Source: Ornithinimicrobium sufpigmenti (lineage in GTDB: Bacteria > Actinomycetota > Actinomycetes > Actinomycetales > Dermatophilaceae). From it: 64,000 bases of DNA. The position numbers and the translations under genes are program-made. The DNA is taken from NCBI RefSeq assembly GCF_004322775.1, contig NZ_CP036403.1:806001-870000 (forward strand), in the 5' to 3' direction. Under the pieces are notes generated by a model. The model saw only the letters and a list, made by a program, of their open reading frames with translations. It ran no database searches and was not told where the DNA came from. Within the stretch, counting starts at the first letter, position 1; each line of letters opens with the position of its first letter. This document shows, piece after piece, positions 11,215 to 22,596 of this stretch.

Positions 11215-11571
11215 ATGAACACGGAACAGTGGCCGAGCGAGTGGCTGCGCGGCGTGCTCGGGGTGTGCGTGCTGCGCATCCTGCTCGACGGGCCCAGCTA
11301 CGGCTACGCGATCACCCAACGCCTGGCCGAGGCCGGCCTGGGCACGGTCAAGGGGGGCACCCTCTACCCGCTGCTCGGCCGACTCGAGGAGGCGGGACAC
11401 GTCGAGGTCGAGTGGCGGCCCGGCGACGGCGGCCCCGGCCGCAAGTACTACGCCCTGACCGAGCAGGGGCGTGCAGAGGCCGGCGAGCAGTCCGCTCGCT
11501 GGGCCGACTTCACCAGCACGACGCGCGGCCTCACCGATGCGGCCATCGCGCAGCCGACAGGGAGGAACTGA
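11215..11571 (+). CDS. PadR family transcriptional regulator
   Basis: A 118-residue DNA-binding repressor of the PadR family. It has the winged-helix core with LDGPSYGYAITQRLAEAGLG, the family signature GTLYPLLGRLEEAGHVEVEW, and the wing GRKYYALTEQGR. The C-terminal dimerisation helix is short, as in the small PadR-s2 class. The start is the ATG just after the TACGAT -10 element rather than a GTG-like codon further upstream. It is followed two bases later by a membrane-protein gene and then a paralogue, an arrangement common for PadR regulators that control HAAS-type membrane proteins. Confidence 0.93.
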   Translation: MNTEQWPSEWLRGVLGVCVLRILLDGPSYGYAITQRLAEAGLGTVKGGTLYPLLGRLEEAGHVEVEWRPGDGGPGRKYYALTEQGRAEAGEQSARWADFTSTTRGLTDAAIAQPTGRN

Positions 11572-11572
11572 C

Positions 11573-12373
11573 ATGGACGCCAGGGACACGAGACATACCA
11601 GCGACACCAAGGGCACGCGGGCCACCGGACCGATCGTCGAGCGCATCTTCGGGGACCCGGGGAGCATCGCCCCCAGTGTCGAGAAGGCCTGGCGCGACGA
11701 CTTCATCCTCGAGCTGCGACTCCGCTCGGTCAACGGCCAGGCCATCGGCGATGCGCTGATGACGGTCGAGACCCATGTGGCCGAGTCGGGGGCGAGTGCG
11801 CACGAGGCCTTCGGCCAGCCCAAGGCCTACGCCGGCGAGATCGCGTCTGCCACCGCTGCAGCAGGCAGTGGCTGGGCCGTGAGTGCGACGACCATCGCCG
11901 GGTCGCTGCTGGGTCTGCTCGGGATGTTCTTGAGCGTCGCGGCCTTCACCGGCTGGCTCGAGGGTGAGCCGGTCGAGGTATCGACGGGCGGGCTCGTCGG
12001 CTTCGGCCTGGTGATCCTCCTCGCCTCCACCGCCTTCTTCACCGCCACCCTGCGACTGCTGGCGGAGCATCGCTGGATCGTGCTGCCGATCCCGGCCCTG
12101 CTCGTCGGGGCGCTGGTCGGCCTCTTCGTCCTGCTCGAGGAGCCGCTCTTCGAGCTGCCCGTCCCGGCGGTGGCAGCCGCGGGGATCATCCTGCTGGTCG
12201 CGAGCGTCGCCCTCAGCTGGGCCGAGCAGCCGGCCGACCTGGACCAGGTCAGCGCGCCTGGCCGGAAGCCGTCGGTCAGCACCTTCTCCCAGGTGGCGGC
12301 GGCCGCCATCTTCCCGCTCATGACCCTGGTGCTGCTGCTGCTCACCTGGGTCCTCCACCTCATCGTCACCTGA
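11573..12373 (+). CDS. PadR-linked membrane protein, HAAS-like N-terminus (copy 1)
   Basis: A 266-residue protein of unknown function. Residues about 40-95 form a soluble helical domain (FILELRLRSVNGQAIGDAL, then AHEAFGQPKAYAGEI). This resembles the HAAS/DUF1700-type domain found beside PadR regulators. Five to six hydrophobic segments follow (about 100-125, 135-160, 165-185, 190-210, 235-262). GGGAGGA precedes the ATG, which lies one base after the PadR stop. The next gene is a clear paralogue with the same layout, so the two may form a heteromeric membrane complex regulated by the PadR protein. The HAAS assignment is from pattern only. Confidence 0.75.
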   Translation: MDARDTRHTSDTKGTRATGPIVERIFGDPGSIAPSVEKAWRDDFILELRLRSVNGQAIGDALMTVETHVAESGASAHEAFGQPKAYAGEIASATAAAGSGWAVSATTIAGSLLGLLGMFLSVAAFTGWLEGEPVEVSTGGLVGFGLVILLASTAFFTATLRLLAEHRWIVLPIPALLVGALVGLFVLLEEPLFELPVPAVAAAGIILLVASVALSWAEQPADLDQVSAPGRKPSVSTFSQVAAAAIFPLMTLVLLLLTWVLHLIVT

Positions 12374-12390
12374 CCAGAGAGCGAGTCATC

Positions 12391-13194
12391 ATGAACATGA
12401 CAGACAGCGGGCACCGTCAGGGCGCCCCGCACGCCACCACCGACCCCGCCGGGGACACCCTCGATCCCCAACGTCTGGCCCCCCACGTCGAGCAGGACTG
12501 GGTCGACGCCTTCATCCTCGAGCAGCGGCTCCTCGGCATCCCCGGGGACCGGATCGGCGACGCGCTCGCCGAGGTGGAGAGCCACGTCAACGACTCCGGC
12601 GAGGGCGCCCTCGACGCCTTCGGTGACCCCGTGGCCTACGCCCGGGAGGTGGCCGCCGGGCCGCGGGTCGACGATGACCGCGACCCGTCCTGGATCTTCG
12701 GCCTGGGACTGGGCCTGGCCGGCATGAACCTCACCCTGTTCAGTACCCACGCCTGGATCGACGGGGAGGGTCGGATGGCGCTGACGGCGGGCCACCTGGT
12801 GGTGCTCGGACTGGTGGTCGCGACGCTCGCCCTCCTGCTCCTGCGGTCCGAAGCCTTCCTCCGGTTCGTGCTCCAGCGGCCGTGGGTCTCGCTCGGCCTG
12901 TTCGTCCTGCACTTCTCCGCCATGGTCGGAGCGCTGTTCCTGCTGTCGACCCCAGTAGCGCACGTCCCGACGGGCCTCGTCGGCGCCGCAGGGGTCCTCG
13001 CCCTGGCCGCAGGCACGATCATGGAGTGGCGCAGCCGGACCGCCGGACAGCTCGAGGACCCGATCCTCGGCCCCGGCGAGAGTCGCCCGGCCCGCGGAGG
13101 GCTCGGCTGGTTCGGCTGGCTGACGATCCTGCTCTTCCCGCTGATCACCCTGGCCATGGTCGGCCTCAGCCTGCTGGTGGCGCGACTGTCCTGA
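12391..13194 (+). CDS. PadR-linked membrane protein, HAAS-like N-terminus (copy 2)
   Basis: A 267-residue paralogue of the preceding gene. It has the same N-terminal block (DAFILEQRLLGIPGDRIGDAL, then LDAFGDPVAYAREV) followed by about six hydrophobic segments. The paired sequences diverge strongly in the membrane part, so the duplication is old. Its ATG lies 17 bases after copy 1, behind a GAGAG sequence. A very strong hairpin 22 bases downstream closes the padR three-gene operon. Function is unknown. Confidence 0.75.
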   Translation: MNMTDSGHRQGAPHATTDPAGDTLDPQRLAPHVEQDWVDAFILEQRLLGIPGDRIGDALAEVESHVNDSGEGALDAFGDPVAYAREVAAGPRVDDDRDPSWIFGLGLGLAGMNLTLFSTHAWIDGEGRMALTAGHLVVLGLVVATLALLLLRSEAFLRFVLQRPWVSLGLFVLHFSAMVGALFLLSTPVAHVPTGLVGAAGVLALAAGTIMEWRSRTAGQLEDPILGPGESRPARGGLGWFGWLTILLFPLITLAMVGLSLLVARLS

Positions 13195-13216
13195 CGACCC
13201 GACCGGACCGCATACC

Positions 13217-13253
13217 GCCGCCCGCCCCGACCACCGACGTCGGGGCGGGCGGC
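13217..13253 (+). terminator. Strong hairpin terminator after the PadR operon
   Basis: GCCGCCCGCCCCGAC (13217-13231) and GTCGGGGCGGGCGGC (13239-13253) pair perfectly over 15 bp around a 7-base loop. It lies between the membrane-protein stop and etfB. No U-tract is present, typical of high-GC terminators. Confidence 0.85.
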
Positions 13254-13335
13254 TGCGCGGGCGGCTGCACGGCAGAGGGAAGGCAGGTGCAAAGATGGGC
13301 AACGACCCACAATCTCCTGAACGAGGACGTGAGAC

Positions 13336-14127
13336 GTGAACATCGTCGTGTGTGTGAAGTACGTGCCGGATGCCCAGGCCGACCGCACCTTCAAGGCCGA
13401 CAACACCACCGACCGCGAGGCGGTGGACGGCCTGCTCTCGGAGCTGGACGAGTATGCCGTGGAGGAGGCCCTGAAGATCGTCGAGGCCGGTGAGGGGGAG
13501 ATCACCGCGCTGACGATGGGTCCGGACGACGCCGTCGCTGCGGTCAAGAAGAGCCTGCAGATGGGCGCCCACAAGGGCGTGCACGTCAACGACGCGGCGA
13601 TCGCCGGCTCCGACGCCGTGGCCACCTCGCTGGTGCTGGCCAAGGCCATCGAGAAGATCGGCAGCGAGAGCGGTCCTGTCGACCTGGTCCTCACCGGCCT
13701 GGGCTCCACCGACGGCGTGATGTCGGTGCTGCCGGCGATGCTCGCCGAGCGGCTGGGCCTGCCTCAGGTCACCTGGGCCTCCGAGCTAACCGTCGAGGGC
13801 GGCACCGCCCGGATCACCCGGCACAACGAGGCGGTCACCGAGACCATCGAGGCGAGCCTGCCGGCCGTCGTCTCGGTCACCGACCAGATCAACGACCCGC
13901 GCTACCCCTCGTTCAAGGGGATCATGGCGGCGAAGAAGAAGCCGGTGGAGGAATGGAGCCTGGCCGACCTGGGTGTCGACGCCGCCGAGGTGGGCCTGGG
14001 CGCGTCCTGGACCAGCGTGGTCAGCGCGGAGGCCCGACCGCCCCGCCAGGCCGGGGAGATCGTGACCGACGAGGGTGACGGCGGGGCCAAGCTCGTCGAG
14101 TTCCTCGCCTCCCGGCGTTTCGCCTGA
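13336..14127 (+). CDS. etfB: Electron transfer flavoprotein subunit beta
   Basis: The 263-residue beta subunit of the ETF heterodimer, which carries electrons from acyl-CoA dehydrogenases and other flavoenzymes to the respiratory chain. It shows the family start (M)NIVVCVKYVPDAQ, an AMP-binding segment around TGLGSTDGVMSVLPAMLAE, and the recognition-loop region MAAKKKP. The GTG at 13336 is the only start that keeps the conserved N-terminus. It lies 36 bases upstream of etfA; the pair is followed by iscS-mnmA, the same order as the Rv3029c-Rv3024c region of M. tuberculosis. Confidence 0.96.
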   Translation: MNIVVCVKYVPDAQADRTFKADNTTDREAVDGLLSELDEYAVEEALKIVEAGEGEITALTMGPDDAVAAVKKSLQMGAHKGVHVNDAAIAGSDAVATSLVLAKAIEKIGSESGPVDLVLTGLGSTDGVMSVLPAMLAERLGLPQVTWASELTVEGGTARITRHNEAVTETIEASLPAVVSVTDQINDPRYPSFKGIMAAKKKPVEEWSLADLGVDAAEVGLGASWTSVVSAEARPPRQAGEIVTDEGDGGAKLVEFLASRRFA

Positions 14128-14163
14128 GCCTGCCCGACAGACTTTCCAGAAGGAGAAGACGAC

Positions 14164-15123
14164 ATGAGTGATGTGCTGGTACTGGTCGACCACGTCGACG
14201 GGCAGGTCCGCAAGGCGACCTTCGAGATGCTCACCGCGGCGGCCCGCCTGGGCGAGCCGGTGGCGGTCTGGGTCGGGGCCGGCGCTGACGCCGCCGCGGG
14301 CGACCTGGGACGGTACGGCGCCACGGGCCTGCTGGTGGCCGACGACCCCGCGTTGACCGACTACCTGGTGGCGCCCCTGGCCGAGCTGCTGGCCGAGCTG
14401 GTCGCCCAGCGGTCCCCGGCCGCGGTCCTGGTCGCGTCCACCAACGACGGCAAGGAGATCGCCGGCCGGCTGGCCCTGAAGACCTCCTCCGGCCTGATCA
14501 CCGACGCCGTAGACGTGCAGCCCGGCGATGGTGGGGTGCAGACCACCCAGTCGGTGTTCGCCGGCAACTACACCGTGGTCTCCCGGGTCGCCAAGGGCAG
14601 CCCGGTGGTCGCGGTCAAGCCCAACAGCATCCCCGCGCAGGAGACCGGCGGGTCTGCGCCGGCGGTCGAGCAGGTCTCGGTGCAGGTCTCCGACGCCGCC
14701 AGGGCCGCCCGGATCACCGGCCGCACCGCCAAGGAGCAGACCGGCCGCCCGGCGCTGACGGAGGCCGCGATCGTCGTGTCCGGTGGCCGCGGCACCGGCG
14801 GTGACTTCGGCCCGGTGGAGGCCTTCGCCGACAGCCTCGGCGCGGCCGTGGGCGCCTCCCGCGCCGCCGTGGACGCCGGCTGGTACCCGCACTCCCACCA
14901 GGTCGGCCAGACCGGTGTCCAGGTCTCGCCGCAGCTGTACATCGCCGCCGGCATCTCCGGCGCGATCCAGCACCGGGCCGGGATGCAGACCTCCAAGACG
15001 ATCGTGGCGGTCAACAAGGACGCCGAGGCCCCGATCTTCGAGCTGGTCGACTACGGCGTCGTCGGCGACCTGTTCACCGTCCTGCCCCAGGCCACCGACG
15101 CGGTCAACCAGCGCAGGGGCTGA
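14164..15123 (+). CDS. etfA: Electron transfer flavoprotein subunit alpha
   Basis: The 319-residue FAD-binding alpha subunit of ETF. The C-terminal FAD domain is intact, with VVSGGRGTGG, SRAAVDAGWYPHSHQVGQTG and YIAAGISGAIQHRAGM. AAGGAG lies about seven bases before the ATG. It forms an operon with etfB and is cytoplasmic. Confidence 0.97.
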   Translation: MSDVLVLVDHVDGQVRKATFEMLTAAARLGEPVAVWVGAGADAAAGDLGRYGATGLLVADDPALTDYLVAPLAELLAELVAQRSPAAVLVASTNDGKEIAGRLALKTSSGLITDAVDVQPGDGGVQTTQSVFAGNYTVVSRVAKGSPVVAVKPNSIPAQETGGSAPAVEQVSVQVSDAARAARITGRTAKEQTGRPALTEAAIVVSGGRGTGGDFGPVEAFADSLGAAVGASRAAVDAGWYPHSHQVGQTGVQVSPQLYIAAGISGAIQHRAGMQTSKTIVAVNKDAEAPIFELVDYGVVGDLFTVLPQATDAVNQRRG

Positions 15124-15200
15124 GCCACCGCGTCATCCCGCAGTCCGGGGCCGACCCGGTCGTGGCGGAGCCCACGCTCTCCTCACCTACCCTGGATGGC

Positions 15201-16409
15201 GTGAGCACGACCACCTATCTCGACCACGCCGCCACGACCTCGGTGCTCCCCGAGGTCGTGGAGGTCGTGGCCCGCGTCATGGGCCAGGTGGGCAACGCCT
15301 CGTCCACCCACGGCCCGGGCCGCCAGGCGCGCAGCACCGTCGAGGAGTCCCGCGAGGACATCGCCGACGCCCTCGGCGTGCACCCCACGGAGGTGGTCTT
15401 CACCTCGGGCGGGACCGAGTCGGACAACATCGCCGTCACCGGCTCCTTCCTGGCCCGCCGCGCCGCGGACCCCACCCGCACCCGCGTGGTGACCACCGGC
15501 CTGGAGCACCACGCCGTCCTCGACTCCGTGGAGCACCTCGTCGCCGACCACGGTGCCCGCGTCACCTGGGTGGAGCCCACCGTCGAGGGCGCCATCACCC
15601 CCGAGGCCCTGCAGGCCGCGCTCGACCAGGGCGAGGGCCCCGCCGACGTCGCCGTCGTCTCGGTGATGTGGGCCAACAACGAGATCGGCACGGTCCAAAA
15701 CATCCCCGCGCTCGCCGAGGTATGCCGCGCCGCCGGGGTGCCGCTGCACACCGACGCCGTGCAGGCGCTCGGGCAGGTCGAGCTGCCGCTGGACGACCTC
15801 GGCAGCGGCAGCGCCCCCGACCTGGTCGCCCTGACGGGGCACAAGATCGGCGGGCCGGTCGGTGTCGGCCTGCTCCTCGCCGCCCGGGGGCAGTCGCCGG
15901 AGCCCGCCCTGCGCGGCGGTGGCCAGGAGCGCGGGCTGCGGCCGGGGACGCTCCCGGTGGCCTCGATCGCCGGGCTCGCCACCGCGGTCCGGTATGCCGT
16001 CCGGCACCGCGCCGAGCACGCCGCCCGCGTGGCGGCCCTGCGGGACCGGCTCATCGAGGGCGCCCTCGCGCTCGACCCCAGCATCGTGGTGAGCGGCCCC
16101 TGGGCTCCGGGCGACACGGCACGACGCCTGCCCGGCAACGCCCACCTGCAGGTGCCGGGCGCTGACAGCGACGCCCTGCTCTACCTGCTCGACGCCGCCG
16201 GGATCGCCTGCTCGGCCGGCTCAGCCTGCACCGCCGGCGTCACCCGGCCCAGCCACGTCCTGCTCGCCTGCGGCATCCCCGAGGACCGGGCCCGCGGTGC
16301 ACTGCGGCTCTCGCTGGGGCGCACCTCGACCGAGGACGACGTCGAGCGCCTGCTCGCGGCCCTGCCCGACACCCTCCAGCGGGCCCGCCTGGCCCGGGCG
16401 GCGTCCTGA
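15201..16409 (+). CDS. iscS: Cysteine desulfurase (IscS/NifS family)
   Basis: A PLP enzyme of 402 residues that moves sulfur from cysteine to an active-site persulfide. The PLP lysine is K215 in LTGHKIGGP, the cofactor-stacking His lies in LEHHAVLD, and the catalytic Cys is in the loop CSAGSAC (about 337-343). The GTG at 15201 is chosen because a TACCCT -10 element ends seven bases upstream. A GTG at 15162 would only add non-conserved residues. The stop overlaps the mnmA ATG by one base, so sulfur is probably handed to MnmA for tRNA U34 thiolation. Confidence 0.95.
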   Translation: MSTTTYLDHAATTSVLPEVVEVVARVMGQVGNASSTHGPGRQARSTVEESREDIADALGVHPTEVVFTSGGTESDNIAVTGSFLARRAADPTRTRVVTTGLEHHAVLDSVEHLVADHGARVTWVEPTVEGAITPEALQAALDQGEGPADVAVVSVMWANNEIGTVQNIPALAEVCRAAGVPLHTDAVQALGQVELPLDDLGSGSAPDLVALTGHKIGGPVGVGLLLAARGQSPEPALRGGGQERGLRPGTLPVASIAGLATAVRYAVRHRAEHAARVAALRDRLIEGALALDPSIVVSGPWAPGDTARRLPGNAHLQVPGADSDALLYLLDAAGIACSAGSACTAGVTRPSHVLLACGIPEDRARGALRLSLGRTSTEDDVERLLAALPDTLQRARLARAAS

Positions 16410-17533
16410 TGCGGGTCGTCGCGGCCATGAGCGGGGGAGTGGACTCCGCCGTCGCCGCCGCCCGCATGCTCGACGCGGGCCACGAGGTCGTGGGCGTCCA
16501 CCTCGCCCTGGCCCAGTCAGCGGCCACCCTGCGCGAGAGCGCCCGCGGCTGCTGCACCATCGAGGACGCCGGTGACGCCCGGCGCGTCGCCGACCGCCTC
16601 GGGATCCCGTTCTACGTCTGGGACATGGCCGAACGCTTCAAGGCCGACGTCGTCGACGACTTCGTCGCCGAGTACGCCGCCGGCCGCACCCCCAACCCCT
16701 GCCTGCGCTGCAACGAGAAGATCAAGTTCTCCGCCCTGCTGGACAAGGCGCTCGCGCTCGGCTTCGACGCCGTCGCCACCGGCCACTACGCCCAGGTCGT
16801 CGAGGTGCCCGACCCTGCCGTCCCGCAGGAAGTGCGCCGGGAGCTGCACCGGGCCGTGGACATGGCCAAGGACCAGTCCTACGTGCTCGGCGTGCTCACC
16901 GAGGACCAGCTGGCCCGCGCCTTCTTCCCGCTCGGCGACACCACCAAGCCGCAGATCCGGGAGGAGGCCAGGGAGCGCGGGTTCTCCATCGCCAAGAAGC
17001 CGGACTCCCACGACATCTGCTTCATCGCCGACGGCGACACGCGGGGCTGGCTCGGCGCCCGGCTCGGGGAGCGTCCCGGCCCGATCGTCGACCACGAGGG
17101 ACAGGTCCTGGGCGAGCACGGCGGCGCGCACGGCTACACGGTCGGGCAGCGCCGGGGCCTCGGCCTCAAGGTCCCCCCTGCCGACGGCTCCAAGAGGTAT
17201 GTCGTGTCCACCGACACGCGGTCCAACACCGTGGTCGTGGGCCCGGAGGAGCTGCTCGGCGTAGACCTCATCGAGGGTGCCCACCTGCGCTGGTGCGGCC
17301 CCGCGCCGACCGGCGAGGTACGGGTGGGAGCCCAGGTGCGGGCGCACGGACAGGAGCACCCAGCCACCGCCCGGGTCGAGGACGGCCAGCGGCTCGTCGT
17401 CCACCTGGACGAGCGCATCCGCGGCGTGGCCCCCGGCCAGTCCGTGGTGCTCTACGACGGCACCCGCGTGGTGGGGTCCGCGACCATCAGCGGCACCGGT
17501 CGCAGGTCGGGCACGGGAGGGCCGACGCCCTGA
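16409..17533 (+). CDS. mnmA: tRNA-specific 2-thiouridylase MnmA
   Basis: A 374-residue ATP-pyrophosphatase that makes 2-thiouridine at position 34 of Lys, Glu and Gln tRNAs. It shows the PP-loop SGGVDS (residues 8-13), the nucleophilic Cys in NPCLRCN (C98/C101), TGHYAQV, the second catalytic Cys C205 in SHDICFI, and a C-terminal beta-barrel. The ATG sits inside TGATG at the iscS stop, indicating coupling to its sulfur donor. Confidence 0.97.
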   Translation: MRVVAAMSGGVDSAVAAARMLDAGHEVVGVHLALAQSAATLRESARGCCTIEDAGDARRVADRLGIPFYVWDMAERFKADVVDDFVAEYAAGRTPNPCLRCNEKIKFSALLDKALALGFDAVATGHYAQVVEVPDPAVPQEVRRELHRAVDMAKDQSYVLGVLTEDQLARAFFPLGDTTKPQIREEARERGFSIAKKPDSHDICFIADGDTRGWLGARLGERPGPIVDHEGQVLGEHGGAHGYTVGQRRGLGLKVPPADGSKRYVVSTDTRSNTVVVGPEELLGVDLIEGAHLRWCGPAPTGEVRVGAQVRAHGQEHPATARVEDGQRLVVHLDERIRGVAPGQSVVLYDGTRVVGSATISGTGRRSGTGGPTP

Positions 17534-17653
17534 GCCGCTGAGCGGCATACCGGTCAGGCTCCCCGCCCCGCACCCCGCGGCGGGCTAGCCTGTGCATCGC
17601 CGACCGTGCGTCGGCCCAGGGACCGATCCGCCGACGAAGGAACACCACACACC

Positions 17654-18193
17654 ATGAGCTACCAGCCCGCACCCGGTATGCCGAGCGAGGGCTACGGGAC
17701 CCAGGCCCCGACGGCTGCCAAGCCTGGCAGCGTCGCGCTGGCGGAGAAGCTGATGTACGGCGGCGCCGCGCTCACGCTGATCAGCGGGCTGCTCGGCCTG
17801 TTCACCGACCAGGACGTCCTGCGCGAGACGTTGCGCGACCAGCTCGAGGCGGCCGGTCAGGCCGCCGACGAGGCCTCGCTCGACGCCGCACTGCAGCTGG
17901 GCACGATCACCGGGATCATCTTCGCGGTGGTCGGGACCGTCCTCTGGGCCCTCCTGGGCTGGCTCAACGGCAAGGGGATCGGCTGGGCCCGGATCGGGGC
18001 CACCATCTTGGGTGTCCTGGGCGTGGTGGTCACGCTGCTCGGTCTGCTCGCGCCCGCCCTGGTCCCCGGGGCCACGACGGAGGCGCTGCCGTTGGTGCTG
18101 TCGGTCCTCACGGGCCTCATCGCCCTGGCGGTCGTGGTGCTGCTCTGGCGTCCGGAGTCCAACGCCTTCTTCTCCGCCCGCGCTCGCCGCTGA
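17654..18193 (+). CDS. Small membrane protein, function unknown
   Basis: A 179-residue protein with a Pro/Tyr/Gln-rich N-terminal tail (about 30 residues) and four hydrophobic segments (about 38-55, 85-108, 118-140, 147-170). Between segments 1 and 2 is an acidic amphipathic stretch rich in Asp, Glu and Ala. The ATG at 17654 is preceded by GAAGGA. A TAGCCT -10 element about 60 bases upstream (near 17586) would give a leadered transcript, unlike many neighbours. No family is recognised. It occupies the position between mnmA and the MetE-like gene in the conserved block. Confidence 0.8.
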   Translation: MSYQPAPGMPSEGYGTQAPTAAKPGSVALAEKLMYGGAALTLISGLLGLFTDQDVLRETLRDQLEAAGQAADEASLDAALQLGTITGIIFAVVGTVLWALLGWLNGKGIGWARIGATILGVLGVVVTLLGLLAPALVPGATTEALPLVLSVLTGLIALAVVVLLWRPESNAFFSARARR

Positions 18194-18207
18194 GACGGGG
18201 GAGCGCA

Positions 18208-19302
18208 GTGACAACCGGGTCGCAGTCCGAGCTTCTTCCTGCAGGGGTGGTCGCCACGGGCATCGGCTCCTGGCCGGGCCACGATGTGCGCGAGGCGTTG
18301 CGCGTGGTGCGGGGAGAGCTGGCCCCCGACGCGGCGCCCGACGGTGTCGCGGCCCTGCCCTACCTGCCCGAGCTCCCGGCCCGGGGTCCGGGGGCCGACA
18401 TGATCGGTCGCACGGCCCAGCTCCTGGTCGACCTGCCGGTCGACCTGCAACCGCAGGGCTGGCGACTCGTCGACCGGCCCGGGAGGGACGCCGAACGGGC
18501 GCGGTCGCTGTGGCGCCAGGACCTCGATGAGCTGGCCGAGGTCTTCGACGGTTATGCCGGCCCGCTCAAGGTGCAGGTCGTCGGCCCGTGGACGATGGCG
18601 GCCGCGCTGTGGAAGTCGCTCGGTGACAAGGTGCTCGGCGATCCGGGCGCCACCCGCGACCTCGCCGACTCCCTCGCCGAGGGGGTCGGCACCCATCTGC
18701 GCCAGGTGCGTTCGCTGGTCCCGGGGGCGCAGCTGGTCCTGCAGGTGGACGAGCCCTCGCTGACCGCCGTGCGGCAGGGGCACATCCGCTCCGAGTCGGG
18801 TCTGCGGGTGCTGCGCACCCCCGAGGCCGAGGAGCTGGTGCAGCTGCTGGCGCGCACCGTCGAGGGCGCGCGGACCGCCGGGGCTGTTCGGGTCGTGGCC
18901 CATTCCTGCGCGGCCGGCGTGCCGGTGGAGGTGTTCCAGCAGGCGGGGGCGGACGCCGTGAGCCTGGACGTGACGCTGCTCGACCGGCGGGGCTGGGAGG
19001 CCGTGGGCGCCCTGCTGGACGGGGGTATGTCGTTGTGGGCCGGCGTCCTGCCGGTCGAGGGGGGAGCCGACGCGACCAGTGGACGACCTCGAGGGCAGGA
19101 ACGGAAGGAACGGCGTGATCAGCGCACGCGGCTGGAGGATCTGGTTCGTACCTGGCGGGAGCTGGGGCTGCCGCTGGCCGACCTGAACCGCCTCGGCGTC
19201 ACGGTCCCCTGCGGCCTGGCGGGGCTCACTCCCGATACCGCCCGGAGGACGACTGTCGCGACGGTGCGCGCCGCTGAGTGGCTGGCCGGGGCCAGCGCCT
19301 GA
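18208..19302 (+). CDS. MetE-like (cobalamin-independent methionine synthase family) protein
   Basis: 364 residues corresponding to only the C-terminal catalytic barrel of MetE, like the actinobacterial protein in the Rv3015c position. Zinc ligands are recognisable as HSC (VVAHSCAAG) and the later Cys in VTVPCGLAG; GIGSWPG and LQVDEPSL also match. Full MetE is over 750 residues with an N-terminal duplicate barrel, absent here, so a methyltransferase role with a different methyl donor is possible. The segment around residues 290-310 (GADATSGRPRGQERKERR) is a charged insertion. The start is the GTG at 18208, 14 bases after the upstream stop. Confidence 0.88.
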   Translation: MTTGSQSELLPAGVVATGIGSWPGHDVREALRVVRGELAPDAAPDGVAALPYLPELPARGPGADMIGRTAQLLVDLPVDLQPQGWRLVDRPGRDAERARSLWRQDLDELAEVFDGYAGPLKVQVVGPWTMAAALWKSLGDKVLGDPGATRDLADSLAEGVGTHLRQVRSLVPGAQLVLQVDEPSLTAVRQGHIRSESGLRVLRTPEAEELVQLLARTVEGARTAGAVRVVAHSCAAGVPVEVFQQAGADAVSLDVTLLDRRGWEAVGALLDGGMSLWAGVLPVEGGADATSGRPRGQERKERRDQRTRLEDLVRTWRELGLPLADLNRLGVTVPCGLAGLTPDTARRTTVATVRAAEWLAGASA

Positions 19303-19761
19303 TCAGCGGGCGACGTCGCGGTCGTGGCGGCGGTCCCCGTCCTTGTCCCGCGGCCAGAGGGCGATGGCCAGACCGGCGACGGTGCTGGCCAGGTGCAGCC
19401 AGTTGTCGGCCCAGTTCAGGTTCAGGAAATTCAGGTCGGAGTTGTCGACCGCGAAGAGTCCGTAGATGAACGTGGCGCCGTAGCCGATGGCGAGCAGCCA
19501 GCCGTACAGGCGGGCGCGGGCGTCGGTGCTCCACAGGACCAGGCCGGCGACGCCGATGATGATGTGGACGACGTTGTGGAGGGGGTTGACCGCAAACCCG
19601 ACCAGGGTCTGGTCGTGGTCATGCTCGGTGAACCCCTCGAAGCCGGTCACGAAGAAGCCGGCGATCCCCACCAGGGTGAAGACGATGCCGATCGCCAGGG
19701 CCAGGTACTGGTGGGGGCCTCGGGATCTGGTGCTGGTCGTGGTGGTGGGTCGGGTGGCCAT
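19303..19761 (-). CDS. DUF4383 domain-containing membrane protein
   Basis: A 152-residue membrane protein with four hydrophobic segments. It has the DUF4383 features FAVNPLHNVVHIIIGVAGL and NWADNWLHLASTVAGLAIAL. AGGAGGA lies seven bases before the ATG at 19761. The C-terminus is charged (KDGDRRHDRD). It converges on the MetE-like gene, its stop directly abutting that gene's stop. It is divergent from ligA. The role is unknown. Confidence 0.9.
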   Translation of the reverse strand: MATRPTTTTSTRSRGPHQYLALAIGIVFTLVGIAGFFVTGFEGFTEHDHDQTLVGFAVNPLHNVVHIIIGVAGLVLWSTDARARLYGWLLAIGYGATFIYGLFAVDNSDLNFLNLNWADNWLHLASTVAGLAIALWPRDKDGDRRHDRDVAR

Positions 19762-19842
19762 GAGTTCCTCCTGGGTGGTGTGAACAACTCCCGTCTCAAC
19801 AGTCCCACCGGCAGACCTCCCGGGCGCGCCGAACACCCATAG

Positions 19843-22113
<2,271 letters not shown>

Positions 22114-22125
22114 CAGACTGACCTG

Positions 22126-22551
22126 ATGCGCTGGCTGTGGATCCCGATGCTCGCCCTGGTGGCGGTCGTCACCGGCTCTGCGGTCCGCGACGGCGACTAC
22201 GGCCTGGCCGCTGCCTATCTCGTCATCGGGCTGCTGCTCGTCTGGTGGCTCTCCCCCTTCCGCGGCGGCCGTACCACCACCCATCAGGAGGTCTTGGCCA
22301 TGTCCGACACCGATCGTCCCGTCGTCATCTACTGGCGCCCCGGGTGCGGCTACTGCGCCCGCCTGAAGTCCTCGCTCGGGGCCGGGGGCGACAAGGCCGT
22401 CTGGGTCAACATCTGGCAGGACGAGGAGGCCGCCGCCTTCGTGCGCAGCGTCAACGACGGTAACGAGGTCGTGCCGACCGTCGTCATCGACGGCACGCCG
22501 CACACCAACCCCGACCCCGCGCTGGTCAAGGACCGGCTGTCGGAGGTCTGA
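22126..22551 (+). CDS. Mycoredoxin-like glutaredoxin with membrane N-terminus or internal start
   Basis: A 141-residue reading in two parts. Residues 1-58 carry two hydrophobic helices and a Thr/His tail; residues 59-141 are a glutaredoxin fold with the CGYC active site in YWRPGCGYCARLK and the VVPTVVIDG cis-Pro loop. This fits mycoredoxin-1, the mycothiol-dependent reductase of actinobacteria, normally about 80-85 residues. An internal ATG at 22300 has an ideal AGGAGG (22286-22291) eight bases upstream, so a soluble 83-residue product is likely. The long form may also be made, or the first 58 codons may belong to a separate membrane peptide. Confidence 0.85.
   Translation: MRWLWIPMLALVAVVTGSAVRDGDYGLAAAYLVIGLLLVWWLSPFRGGRTTTHQEVLAMSDTDRPVVIYWRPGCGYCARLKSSLGAGGDKAVWVNIWQDEEAAAFVRSVNDGNEVVPTVVIDGTPHTNPDPALVKDRLSEV
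22286..22302 (+). promoter_or_regulatory. Internal Shine-Dalgarno and ATG for the soluble mycoredoxin form
   Basis: AGGAGG at 22286-22291, an 8-base spacer and ATG at 22300, all inside the open frame that starts at 22126. This is a better initiation site than the one at 22126. Confidence 0.65.
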
Positions 22552-22596
22552 GCTCCCCGTCGACCTCGTGCAGGTCGTTGACGAAGCGCAGGCCCA

